This document shows, in pieces, positions 1 to 6,361 of a stretch of 9,834 nucleotides of DNA; position 1 is the stretch's first letter, and each line of letters begins with the position of its first letter. The DNA comes from Acidobacteriota bacterium (GTDB lineage: Bacteria > Acidobacteriota > Terriglobia > Terriglobales > Acidobacteriaceae): contig JAJZIF010000097.1 in the NCBI GenBank assembly GCA_021810735.1, forward strand, positions 1 through 9,834. Direction: 5' to 3'. Made by a program: the position numbers and the translations under genes. The notes under the pieces are model-generated. The model was not told the DNA's origin, ran no database searches, and worked only from the letters and a program-made list of their open reading frames with translations.

Positions 1-2396
1 CCTTTGCGGGGCTTGAACCATTTGAACCCCTCGCGTTCAAGGATCACCGCGAGTCTGCGCTCAGAGTCAGACTGAAATTTCTCCACCGGATACAGGCAAA
101 AAGCAAAGCCGCCGAAGAGGTACTTGTTCATATTGCTTTTGTCTTCCGGAGAATCGCGGTAATCAAGGATCGGTTCGTTCGCCGCCGCCGTGTACGCGCT
201 GGGCTTTAATTCCGAAAAACCCTTCATCACTTTCGTCTCGTATCCGCTTGCTTCTTCCCAGAAATGCTCCTGCATCTGCGAATGGATGAATCGCGCAATG
301 TCGCGATGATGGCAGCGCAACACCTTCTTCGTGCCTTCAGTCGTGAGATATGTTTGGAAGTGCTTCACCGTCTGCGAGGCAAGATCGTAGAGTAGGTCGG
401 CATGGTCGTCATAGGACACATCATCAAAGTCCACTAGTCCGCTGACTACATAATCCTCAAACCGCTTTTCTTCGATGCCGCCAATGCCGAGAGTTTGCAA
501 TTCACGCTGGCCGGTCCGAAGATATTGTACCCAAATCTCCTCTGCCGGTTCGGGATAGCGCATTGAATCGAGCACTAGCGTGAAAGGGCGATACCCTGAG
601 CGAACGACGCCGGTCGGCACAACCAGGATGCGCGGGATATTTATCGATTGCTGTTGAATGAGATTGCTCGTTTGCTTGACGATGGCGGCGAAGTCCGGGT
701 TCTCAACAACACCCTCCAGCGTCAATTGAGTAGGTGTGTACTGTTCCGTGACCGCTTGGACAATCTCCGCTTGGATTTCAGGCTTAGACAGATGCGTCAG
801 AGACGGCAATTTCTCAGGCTGGTTCTCGTATTTCTGAATGACGCTGTAAGCGATTTGGGCAACGCGCTGATCTTGCGGGTTTGTGAACTCCGGCTGAACG
901 GCTGGCATCGTGAACGTTGTGCCGCTCGGTTGCGGAATATCCAGACCAAGTCTTGTTGCAAGTTGAGACTGCGAAACGACCGTGACTGTTTTCTTTTCCA
1001 GTTCCTCGGAAGACAGAATTACTTGTTGCAAACGGATCGGAGAATCCGCTCTATTCGCCTCATCTACGATCTCTTGGAACTTGTCGTGAGCGACGATGTT
1101 GAGCCGGTCAACTGCCGTGACGCCGGTACGCTCGCCGTACGGCAACCGCAATCCGCGCCCGATGGACTGTTCGATTAGAGTGCGGGCATTCGCCGCGCGC
1201 AGCGGAACAATCGTGTAGAGATTGGTCACGTCCCAACCCTCTTTCAGCATATTGACGTGGATGACGATCTCGGTTGGCTCGTCGGTGTGTTCCACCTTCA
1301 GGAGCCGTTCAATCATCTCCTCTTCTTCCGCACCGGTCCTGCTCGAATCGACCTGGATCACCTTGCCTTTGTAGTTGCCCGCAAAGAATTGCTCCGATTC
1401 AATCAGGTCAAGCAACTGTTTTGCGTGAGTGGTGTCGCGGGCGATTACCAACACAAATGGTTTCACGATCTCGTGCGAATACTCGCGGGAGTACGTCACC
1501 AATTGCACTTTGACGCTCTCGTGCAAGCGAACGCCATCCTCCAACTTCATGCGCTCAATCTCGTCCGTGGACATTCCGGCTGGATTGAAGTCTTTCCGGG
1601 TGACGACGGCTGGCTCCTTTACGAAGCCATCGGCCATTGCCCTGCCCAAAGGGTAATCGAGGATCACGTTTTTGAACGGCACCGGACCGCGTTGAGATTC
1701 AACGAACGGTGTCGCGGTAAGCTCAAGACCCAACACCGGTTTTAGTTCGTTGATGGCGCGAACGCCCGCCGATGCCCGGTAGCGGTGCGACTCGTCCATC
1801 AGCAGAACGAGGTCCGGCAGTCCGGCCAGGTATTCAAAGTAGCTCTCGCCGATGTACTCCGAGAGCCGCTTGATCCGCGGCGACTTCCCGCCGCGCACCT
1901 CGGAGTTGATCTTTGAGATGTTGAAGATGTTGATCTTGCAGCGGAGCGTGGCGTCAAACAAAGAGCTGGTCATAGCCTCGTAGTTGTCGCCGTTGATGAT
2001 CGCGGGAGCTTCCGTCGCAAACTCCGCAATTCCCTTGAAGACGTACTTCGGAGTGTTCGGCGTAAAGTCGGTAATCAGCTTGTTGTAGATTGTAAGGTTC
2101 GGTGCCAGTACAAAGAAATTGTTGATCCCATGCGCCAGGTGCAAGTAGCTGATGAATGCTCCCATAAGCCGCGTCTTGCCTACGCCGGTGGCCAGGGCAA
2201 AGCAAAGCGATGGAAAGTCGCGCTCAAAGTTGGTGACGGATGGGAACTCCGAGTGAATGACCGCAAGAGCTGCATCCACATCAACGTCTTTTCTCGGCGG
2301 CGCAATCTCCGTCACGCGGTCAAGGATTTCCAGCGATTCCCGCTGCGGTGGGCGAAGGCTCAAACGTCCGGCGATGGCGTTCACATGGCGGTTCAT
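1..2396 (-). CDS. res: Type III restriction enzyme Res subunit (DEAD/DEAH helicase-nuclease), C-terminus off window
   Basis: I translated this frame by hand from the ATG at 2396 to the window edge: 798 codons, no stop or frameshift. It is an SF2 translocase with motifs in order: LRPPQRESLEIL near the N-terminus, Walker A ATGVGKT (69-75), DESH box (201-204), TATP (227-230), MLKEGWDVTNL (383 onward) and EQSIGRGLR (409-417). These are hallmarks of type III Res proteins, which use ATP to move along DNA or switch conformation before cutting with a C-terminal PD-(D/E)XK nuclease. The last visible residues, GFKWFKPRK, resemble the lead-in to that nuclease domain, so its catalytic residues lie outside. 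The start is well supported: AGGAGG sits 7 bases upstream and the ATG overlaps the mod stop as ATGA, implying translational coupling and matched Mod/Res synthesis. Family assignment is strong; nuclease integrity is unknown. Confidence 0.93.
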   Translation of the reverse strand, partial: MNRHVNAIAGRLSLRPPQRESLEILDRVTEIAPPRKDVDVDAALAVIHSEFPSVTNFERDFPSLCFALATGVGKTRLMGAFISYLHLAHGINNFFVLAPNLTIYNKLITDFTPNTPKYVFKGIAEFATEAPAIINGDNYEAMTSSLFDATLRCKINIFNISKINSEVRGGKSPRIKRLSEYIGESYFEYLAGLPDLVLLMDESHRYRASAGVRAINELKPVLGLELTATPFVESQRGPVPFKNVILDYPLGRAMADGFVKEPAVVTRKDFNPAGMSTDEIERMKLEDGVRLHESVKVQLVTYSREYSHEIVKPFVLVIARDTTHAKQLLDLIESEQFFAGNYKGKVIQVDSSRTGAEEEEMIERLLKVEHTDEPTEIVIHVNMLKEGWDVTNLYTIVPLRAANARTLIEQSIGRGLRLPYGERTGVTAVDRLNIVAHDKFQEIVDEANRADSPIRLQQVILSSEELEKKTVTVVSQSQLATRLGLDIPQPSGTTFTMPAVQPEFTNPQDQRVAQIAYSVIQKYENQPEKLPSLTHLSKPEIQAEIVQAVTEQYTPTQLTLEGVVENPDFAAIVKQTSNLIQQQSINIPRILVVPTGVVRSGYRPFTLVLDSMRYPEPAEEIWVQYLRTGQRELQTLGIGGIEEKRFEDYVVSGLVDFDDVSYDDHADLLYDLASQTVKHFQTYLTTEGTKKVLRCHHRDIARFIHSQMQEHFWEEASGYETKVMKGFSELKPSAYTAAANEPILDYRDSPEDKSNMNKYLFGGFAFCLYPVEKFQSDSERRLAVILEREGFKWFKPRK

Positions 2397-4036
2397 TGGC
2401 CTTCCTCCTCAGCAAACAATCCTTGTTGGCCCATCTTTGGCGGCGCTTTCGGCAGATTCTCGACCTGGAGGCTGTAATCGTCGTGACCCCATTCGCAGCG
2501 GGAGAGCACCTGCTTGGGAATCTTCTTCACCGTGAGATTCGGATAGCGGTCGGCCCTGCCGCGAAAGGCGGTGCAAAGAACAAGCAGCGAGCGCTGCGAT
2601 CCAACTTCATCGTTCAACTGCTGGAGCTGATCGTGATTCAGTTGCGCCGTGGTGACGTAGAGGAAATCCCGCTCCGTGGAACAGCCCTGCTGCCAGTAGA
2701 CGGAATCGCTGGGCGCGTAGGTAAAGCCCTCCAGCTTGCAGAGCGCCTCGGCCAGCATTGCGGCGTTGTATTCCTTGCTGATGACCCAATTGCCCCACTT
2801 GTCTTCCTTGAGCAGGGATGGTGCAATGCGGTAATAGCGGAATCCGCCGCCGCCCTTCCAGTCAACGGCCTTGGTAATGCCGCCCTCATCTTCGCCGTCG
2901 ATGACTTTCCTCAAGCGCGGAATGATGTGGGTGTGGCAGTGTTCTCCCAACTCCACCATGATCCATCGGCGGCCCATCTTGTGAGCTACAGCTCCGGTTG
3001 TGCCGGAACCAGCGAAGGAATCGAGGACGAGGTCGCCCGCCGCAGAACCAATCGCTAAAACTCGCGCAATTAGAGCTTCTGGCTTAGGCGTTGTAAACGC
3101 ATCCTCATCTGAAAATAGCGCCTTGATTTCTGCTTTTGAAGTACGATTACTGCCGACTTCCGAATGAGGCCAAATTGTTTCAGGTGGGCGTCCGTTGGAT
3201 GTGTCCTCGTAAATACGAAAGTAGGGCACCCATCCTGTCCGACCTGATACCCACTCAATTCTCGCTATCTCCTGTGTCACCTTACTTGCCCCCCAGCGCC
3301 ATCTTCCATCCGTGCCGTCAGGCTTGACAGGGAAAACTTCTGTACCATCAGGCGCTCTGAGTGAAAAATACATGCTGGGCCTAGCTTCTCTGGTGTCTTC
3401 TCCACTTCCCATTGCTCGTAGTGGCTTCGTATAGTATCTGCGACCGGAAGCGTCGGTCTTGTTGTAATGTGCCTGCGCTTCCATTTGAATTCTTGATAAA
3501 CGAACGTGTTCGACTGATTTACTGAATACGAGTAGGTGGTCATGCCGAGAAGAAAAGAACTGCGAATCCATCTTCGGGCTGTCCGATTTTTCCCAAATAA
3601 CATTCGCAATGAACTGGGTACGTCCGAATACCTCATCGCACAATACCTTGAGATAATGCGCTTCGTTGTCATCAATCGTGATCCAGAGCGAGCCATCCTC
3701 CGAAAGCAGACGGCGAATCAATTCCAGCCTGTCGCGCATGAGCGAGAGCCAGATGGAGTGCTCCACTCCATCGTCATAGTGTGTAAAGGCAGAGCCGGTA
3801 TTGTACGGCGGATCGATAAAGACGCACTTCACCTTGCCAGCGAACTCCTGCTCCAGCGCCTTAAGCGCGAGCAGGTTGTCGCCAAAGATGAGCCGGTTGT
3901 CAAAGATGTCCTTCTTCGATACGCGATGCGCCGCGTGATACGACTTCTCCGGCTCCTCAAGCAGTATCCGCGGCTCCAGCTTCGGCCGGTTCTCCTTGCC
4001 AATCCACGTCAATTCCAGCTTCTGCTTCTTGCTCAT
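2393..4036 (-). CDS. mod: Site-specific DNA adenine methyltransferase, type III Mod-like (beta class)
   Basis: A 547-residue S-adenosylmethionine-dependent DNA methyltransferase, expected to make N6-methyladenine and to set the target sequence for the Mod/Res complex. The catalytic motif DPPYNTG (75-81) precedes the cofactor motif FAGSGTTG (341-348), the circular order typical of beta-class and type III Mod enzymes. TPKPEALI (316-323) is the usual motif just before the cofactor site. Residues about 145-310 between the motifs are where the target recognition domain is expected. The 380-547 tail, with GGGGFRYYR and SRCEWGHDDYSL, I recall as typical of Mod proteins paired with this kind of Res. 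The stop overlaps the res start by 4 bases and the start lies 32 bases after the upstream gene, so it is in the operon; its own ribosome site is weak. GC is about 49% over 3061-3660 against 56-59% on both sides. Confidence 0.93.
   Translation of the reverse strand: MSKKQKLELTWIGKENRPKLEPRILLEEPEKSYHAAHRVSKKDIFDNRLIFGDNLLALKALEQEFAGKVKCVFIDPPYNTGSAFTHYDDGVEHSIWLSLMRDRLELIRRLLSEDGSLWITIDDNEAHYLKVLCDEVFGRTQFIANVIWEKSDSPKMDSQFFSSRHDHLLVFSKSVEHVRLSRIQMEAQAHYNKTDASGRRYYTKPLRAMGSGEDTREARPSMYFSLRAPDGTEVFPVKPDGTDGRWRWGASKVTQEIARIEWVSGRTGWVPYFRIYEDTSNGRPPETIWPHSEVGSNRTSKAEIKALFSDEDAFTTPKPEALIARVLAIGSAAGDLVLDSFAGSGTTGAVAHKMGRRWIMVELGEHCHTHIIPRLRKVIDGEDEGGITKAVDWKGGGGFRYYRIAPSLLKEDKWGNWVISKEYNAAMLAEALCKLEGFTYAPSDSVYWQQGCSTERDFLYVTTAQLNHDQLQQLNDEVGSQRSLLVLCTAFRGRADRYPNLTVKKIPKQVLSRCEWGHDDYSLQVENLPKAPPKMGQQGLFAEEEGQ
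2404..2409 (-). promoter_or_regulatory. Shine-Dalgarno of res inside the mod 3' end
   Basis: AGGAGG on the minus strand lies 7 bases before the res ATG and is encoded within the acidic EEEGQ tail of Mod. It fixes the res start and supports reinitiation by ribosomes finishing mod. Confidence 0.75.
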
Positions 4037-4068
4037 ATTGGCTTTCTGGGAAGGACACGGGGCGGTGC

Positions 4069-4443
4069 TTACTGGCTGTCCTGATAGAGCCAGCCACGAG
4101 TGACCGCAAACTGAGCCAGAATCTTGGCCGCTCTCTTAATGACGCTTTCCGTCAAGCCCGAGAAGTCAATGGAGCAATGCTCGGGAAAAGGGATTCCATC
4201 GGCATTGACAGTAAGCAACTGGGCTGTACATTCTGCATTCGAGATGGCCATCACACCCGTCGAACTCAAACCCAGCGTACCTGTGTAATGTTCCCAGGAC
4301 GCCTTGGGCTGAATCTTGTCTCCATCGTAAACTGACAGCTTATTTTCGTCCTTGGGTGTAGGACGGAAAGCCTGCGAGGTTGGCCGCCCATTTTGGACAA
4401 AGTCCGGATGAATTTGCCGGTACAGGAGAGTTTCAGGCTTCAC
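4069..4443 (-). CDS. Uncharacterised 124-residue protein, second gene of an overlapping pair
   Basis: I do not recognise a function. The frame is open back to a TTG at 4473, but I chose the GTG at 4443. It has GGAGG 9 bases upstream, it overlaps the preceding gene by only 11 bases, and the longer version would add an implausible arginine-rich leader. The protein is soluble-looking, with no signal peptide or membrane segment. Visible motifs are HPDF (12-15), GRPTSQAFRPTPKDENKL (19-36), SVYDGD (37-42) and FPEHCSIDFSG (86-96), followed by a helical tail ending GWLYQDSQ. From memory, unchecked, proteins with a KDE.KLSVYDGD core recur as small uncharacterised genes beside a larger partner. The overlap implies coupled translation with the 380-residue protein and probably a shared job. 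A two-component toxin-antitoxin or accessory pair is possible, but nothing in the sequence proves it. Confidence 0.75.
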   Translation of the reverse strand: MKPETLLYRQIHPDFVQNGRPTSQAFRPTPKDENKLSVYDGDKIQPKASWEHYTGTLGLSSTGVMAISNAECTAQLLTVNADGIPFPEHCSIDFSGLTESVIKRAAKILAQFAVTRGWLYQDSQ

Positions 4444-5575
4444 TCTGACTGGCCTCCGCCTGCGGGCTCTCAAGTTGCTTCAGCGCCTGATTGAGTTGAG
4501 TCCATCCATCCCGCTCAGCAAGAGCAATCACTCGATCCGTACAGGTCTGATTCTTGAGATTCAAGGCCTGGTACTCGCCCTGCTCATTCTCCAGATTGAT
4601 TTCGAGCGTAACGGCCCAATCATTCAGACCCCACTCTGCCTGCACGCCACCTTCGGCAGTGGGATACAAGTACGGCAATGGCAGGTCGGAATCGAAATTT
4701 GTATCGAAAGCATCCGCCAGCCATTCCAGCTTGTCCTTCGATGGAGCAAGACCTTTACCGTCAAGCCAGCCGTTCTTGAGAGCCGAAATCTGTTCGAGTC
4801 GTAAGGTCACGTCAAGAGGATCCAAAGGTGTAACGTGCTCAATGGACTCAAAGCCTTTGAGCCGATCCGAACGGTCTCGTTGGGCAACACCTTGAATCAG
4901 GATAAAGACCCCGTTGTGGTACCCTCTCGTGGCGTCTATGACAGCATCTCTGTATTTTTCGTCCAACGGGGCCTTGGCCCGCGTCCCGTCGCTCAGTTCA
5001 AACTCAAAGCTGTTGTGCAATACGTCTGCCTCAAAAATCTTGGCTCGCAGGGCTAGTTCTTCCGTCCACACTTCCACTCTCGCCGCATGAATGAGCTGTT
5101 TTCTCACTTCGGGAGTAAGTGCTGCGGGATGTTCTCCGTTCGGAAATTCAATTGACTCTCCGATTCGCAAGCTGCGACCGAATCGATCGAAATAGCTCAA
5201 CAGGCTGGGCGGCATCTGCGGAGACTTTCCTTCCGCCGATTGCGCGATTGCATTGACGATCTCCACTTTTGCTGCTTCAAAATACTTGACATTCTGCGGC
5301 GGAAACAGCGATAGAAAAGAGAGTACGATCATCAGCTTCGCGCTTCCATCTTCAATCCCAACGAGTTGAAGCTCTATATCCTTCGCAAAGTTTCGCTGAA
5401 CTCTTTCGCGGCTAGGATGTTCCTGACGGAACTTCCACTTTGCAGTCTCAACGAGCATCTCCTGAAGTGCAGCAAAGTCTTTCAACACCTCAAGGGGAAC
5501 AGCGTGACCTTGGAAGCGTTCGCCGACGAGTTTAGGCTTCAAAAATTCTTGCTTCACTTCGTCACTCCAAAGCAT
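4433..5575 (-). CDS. Uncharacterised 380-residue protein, first gene of an overlapping pair
   Basis: I do not recognise a named domain. The protein lacks a signal peptide and clear membrane spans. The N-terminal part (about 20-83) has a helical signature, HAVPLEVLKDFAALQEML then AKWKFRQEHP and an IEDGSA turn. I recall this, unchecked, as a recurring N-terminal module of bacterial proteins of unknown function. A second conserved-looking patch near the C-terminus, LPLPYLYPTAEGGVQAEW (298-315), is followed by a likely strand, AVTLEINLE. No nuclease, protease or ATPase motif was seen. The ATG at 5575 has only a weak AGGA 12 bases upstream. Local GC is low (45% over 5281-5400, about 52% over 4141-4440), below the helicase lines I sampled. 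Its position behind a 117-base gap, between the truncated RhuM gene and mod, suggests a cassette with the following gene. Confidence 0.8.
   Translation of the reverse strand: MLWSDEVKQEFLKPKLVGERFQGHAVPLEVLKDFAALQEMLVETAKWKFRQEHPSRERVQRNFAKDIELQLVGIEDGSAKLMIVLSFLSLFPPQNVKYFEAAKVEIVNAIAQSAEGKSPQMPPSLLSYFDRFGRSLRIGESIEFPNGEHPAALTPEVRKQLIHAARVEVWTEELALRAKIFEADVLHNSFEFELSDGTRAKAPLDEKYRDAVIDATRGYHNGVFILIQGVAQRDRSDRLKGFESIEHVTPLDPLDVTLRLEQISALKNGWLDGKGLAPSKDKLEWLADAFDTNFDSDLPLPYLYPTAEGGVQAEWGLNDWAVTLEINLENEQGEYQALNLKNQTCTDRVIALAERDGWTQLNQALKQLESPQAEASQSEA
4453..4457 (-). promoter_or_regulatory. Shine-Dalgarno deciding the GTG start at 4443
   Basis: GGAGG on the minus strand is spaced 9 bases from the GTG at 4443 and lies inside the last codons of the upstream gene. 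The competing TTG at 4473 lies 5' of this site and so cannot use it. Confidence 0.55.
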
Positions 5576-5622
5576 TGATGCCGCGCGTCCTAACCAATTG
5601 CCAACAGCAAGCCGGACTGCCC

Positions 5623-5650
5623 ATCACATCTGCAACACCACGAGTGTAAA
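5623..5650 (-). promoter_or_regulatory. Possible promoter for the 380-residue gene and downstream mod-res
   Basis: The 117 bases between the RhuM stop and the next start (5576-5692) hold the only sizeable gap inside the block. On the minus strand TTTACA (5650-5645, 5 of 6 to the -35 consensus) is followed after 16 bases by TGTGAT (5628-5623, 4 of 6 to the -10 consensus). TTTACA lies within TAAACTGTTTA, an 11-base palindrome with one central unpaired base. It could drive the distal genes independently of the helicase. I see no terminator in this gap, so readthrough from RhuM is also possible. The match is modest. Confidence 0.3.
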
Positions 5651-5692
5651 CAGTTTAATTGATACGGGACAGTTGACGCAGAAGATGCCTGC

Positions 5693-6325
5693 TCACGCCA
5701 ACCCCCAGCGCACGGTGATGGCCCAATGCAATTTGTTCTGCACGGTCTTGACGAATGTTTCAGTGATCTCGGCATTCCGGTTGTAGTCGATGCTGCATTG
5801 CTCGTAAATGTCGGTGATCTTGAGATAGAAGCGCCGTTCGCTGGCGCGAATGGATCGAATCCGCTCCAGCAGTTCATCAAAATAGTTCTTGCCGAGCCGC
5901 TTTCCCTGCTTCAGGCGGTCATCGTCGAGCACGAATCCTTTGATAAGGTACTCGCGCAAGACCTGGGTCGCCCAGATGCGAAACTGCGTTGCCTCCCGGC
6001 TGTTGACGCGGTAGCCCACGGCGATGATTGCGTCGAGATTGTAGAACTCCACCTCGCGGGAGACCTCCCGCGCACCCTCGGTTTGAACTATACGAATTTT
6101 TCGTATAGTTGCTATCTCGTTTAACTCGTTGGATTTATAGATTTCCTGGAGGTGGTGATTGATGGTTTGGACCCCAATTCCAAACAGGTCCGCCATCTTC
6201 TTTTGTGTGAGCCAGAATGTCTCACCCTCGAAAACAACTTCGACTCGCACGGCTCCGTCGGGCGTGGAGTAGAAGATGATTTCGTGGTTCGGTGGAACCG
6301 TTTCGTCGTTTGGCCTGTCTTGCAT
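5693..6325 (-). CDS. RhuM-family protein, C-terminally truncated
   Basis: A 210-residue protein of the virulence RhuM family, named after a gene of Salmonella pathogenicity island 3; its biochemical role is not established. The family N-terminus is intact: WLTQKKMADLFGI (38-50), a helix-turn-helix-like stretch, then REVEFYNLDAIIAVGYRVNS (90-109), TQFRIWAT (113-120) and the ELLERIRSIRASERRFY helix. Members usually run to about 330 residues and continue from NKL.YAI with a GHTAAELI-like segment. Here the match stops at NKLHWAIT (197-204), six foreign residues follow, and then TGA. No other frame restores the family sequence downstream, so this looks like a deletion or insertion scar, not a simple frameshift. 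The gene starts 36 bases after the helicase stop behind a strong AGGAGG, so it is cotranscribed. It may be a decaying pseudogene or a shortened but folded domain. Confidence 0.85.
   Translation of the reverse strand: MQDRPNDETVPPNHEIIFYSTPDGAVRVEVVFEGETFWLTQKKMADLFGIGVQTINHHLQEIYKSNELNEIATIRKIRIVQTEGAREVSREVEFYNLDAIIAVGYRVNSREATQFRIWATQVLREYLIKGFVLDDDRLKQGKRLGKNYFDELLERIRSIRASERRFYLKITDIYEQCSIDYNRNAEITETFVKTVQNKLHWAITVRWGLA
6086..6110. repeat. Perfect inverted repeat, 10-base arms and 5-base loop, inside the RhuM gene
   Basis: AACTATACGA and TCGTATAGTT are exact reverse complements separated by ATTTT on the plus strand. The repeat encodes the ATIRKIRIV stretch of the RhuM protein (residues 72-80), so part of the symmetry comes from the alternating codons. 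In mRNA it would form a 10-bp AU-rich hairpin. There is no U-run after it on the minus strand, so it is not a typical intrinsic terminator. Confidence 0.9.
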
Positions 6326-6334
6326 CCGAACTTC

Positions 6335-6340
6335 CCTCCT
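6335..6340 (-). promoter_or_regulatory. Shine-Dalgarno of the RhuM-family gene
   Basis: AGGAGG on the minus strand lies 9 bases before the ATG at 6325, in the short gap after the helicase stop. It fixes the start and shows that the truncated gene still has a strong translation signal. Confidence 0.65.
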
Positions 6341-6361
6341 GCGTGTCCATACCTGGGCGGT

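Noticed and set aside
648..1178. 176-codon open frame on the plus strand
   Set aside because: Antisense to the uninterrupted res frame; arginine- and leucine-rich composition typical of a shadow frame.
2348..3058. 236-codon open frame on the plus strand
   Set aside because: It lies wholly antisense to mod and res, whose conserved motifs are unmistakable. The long frame follows from high GC at codon third positions; it has no recognisable domain.
3536..4084. 182-codon open frame on the plus strand
   Set aside because: Antisense to the first third of mod, including the DPPYNTG motif; no family resemblance and no ribosome site noted.
4444..4473. Longer version of the 124-residue protein starting at TTG 4473
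   Set aside because: TTG is a weak start, the added residues are mostly arginine, and the GGAGG that serves the gene lies downstream of it, correctly spaced for GTG 4443.
5576..5692. Terminator or mobile-element end in the internal gap
   Set aside because: Only a 4-bp stem (GCAG/CTGC) is visible, with no U-run. I saw no terminal inverted repeat pair or target duplication, so neither is reported.
5590..5880. 96-codon minus-strand frame covering the RhuM 3' end and the following gap
   Set aside because: Runs out of frame with RhuM over shared bases. Its translation is rich in S, P, C and W with no family features. It does not continue the RhuM sequence, so it does not support a frameshift explanation.
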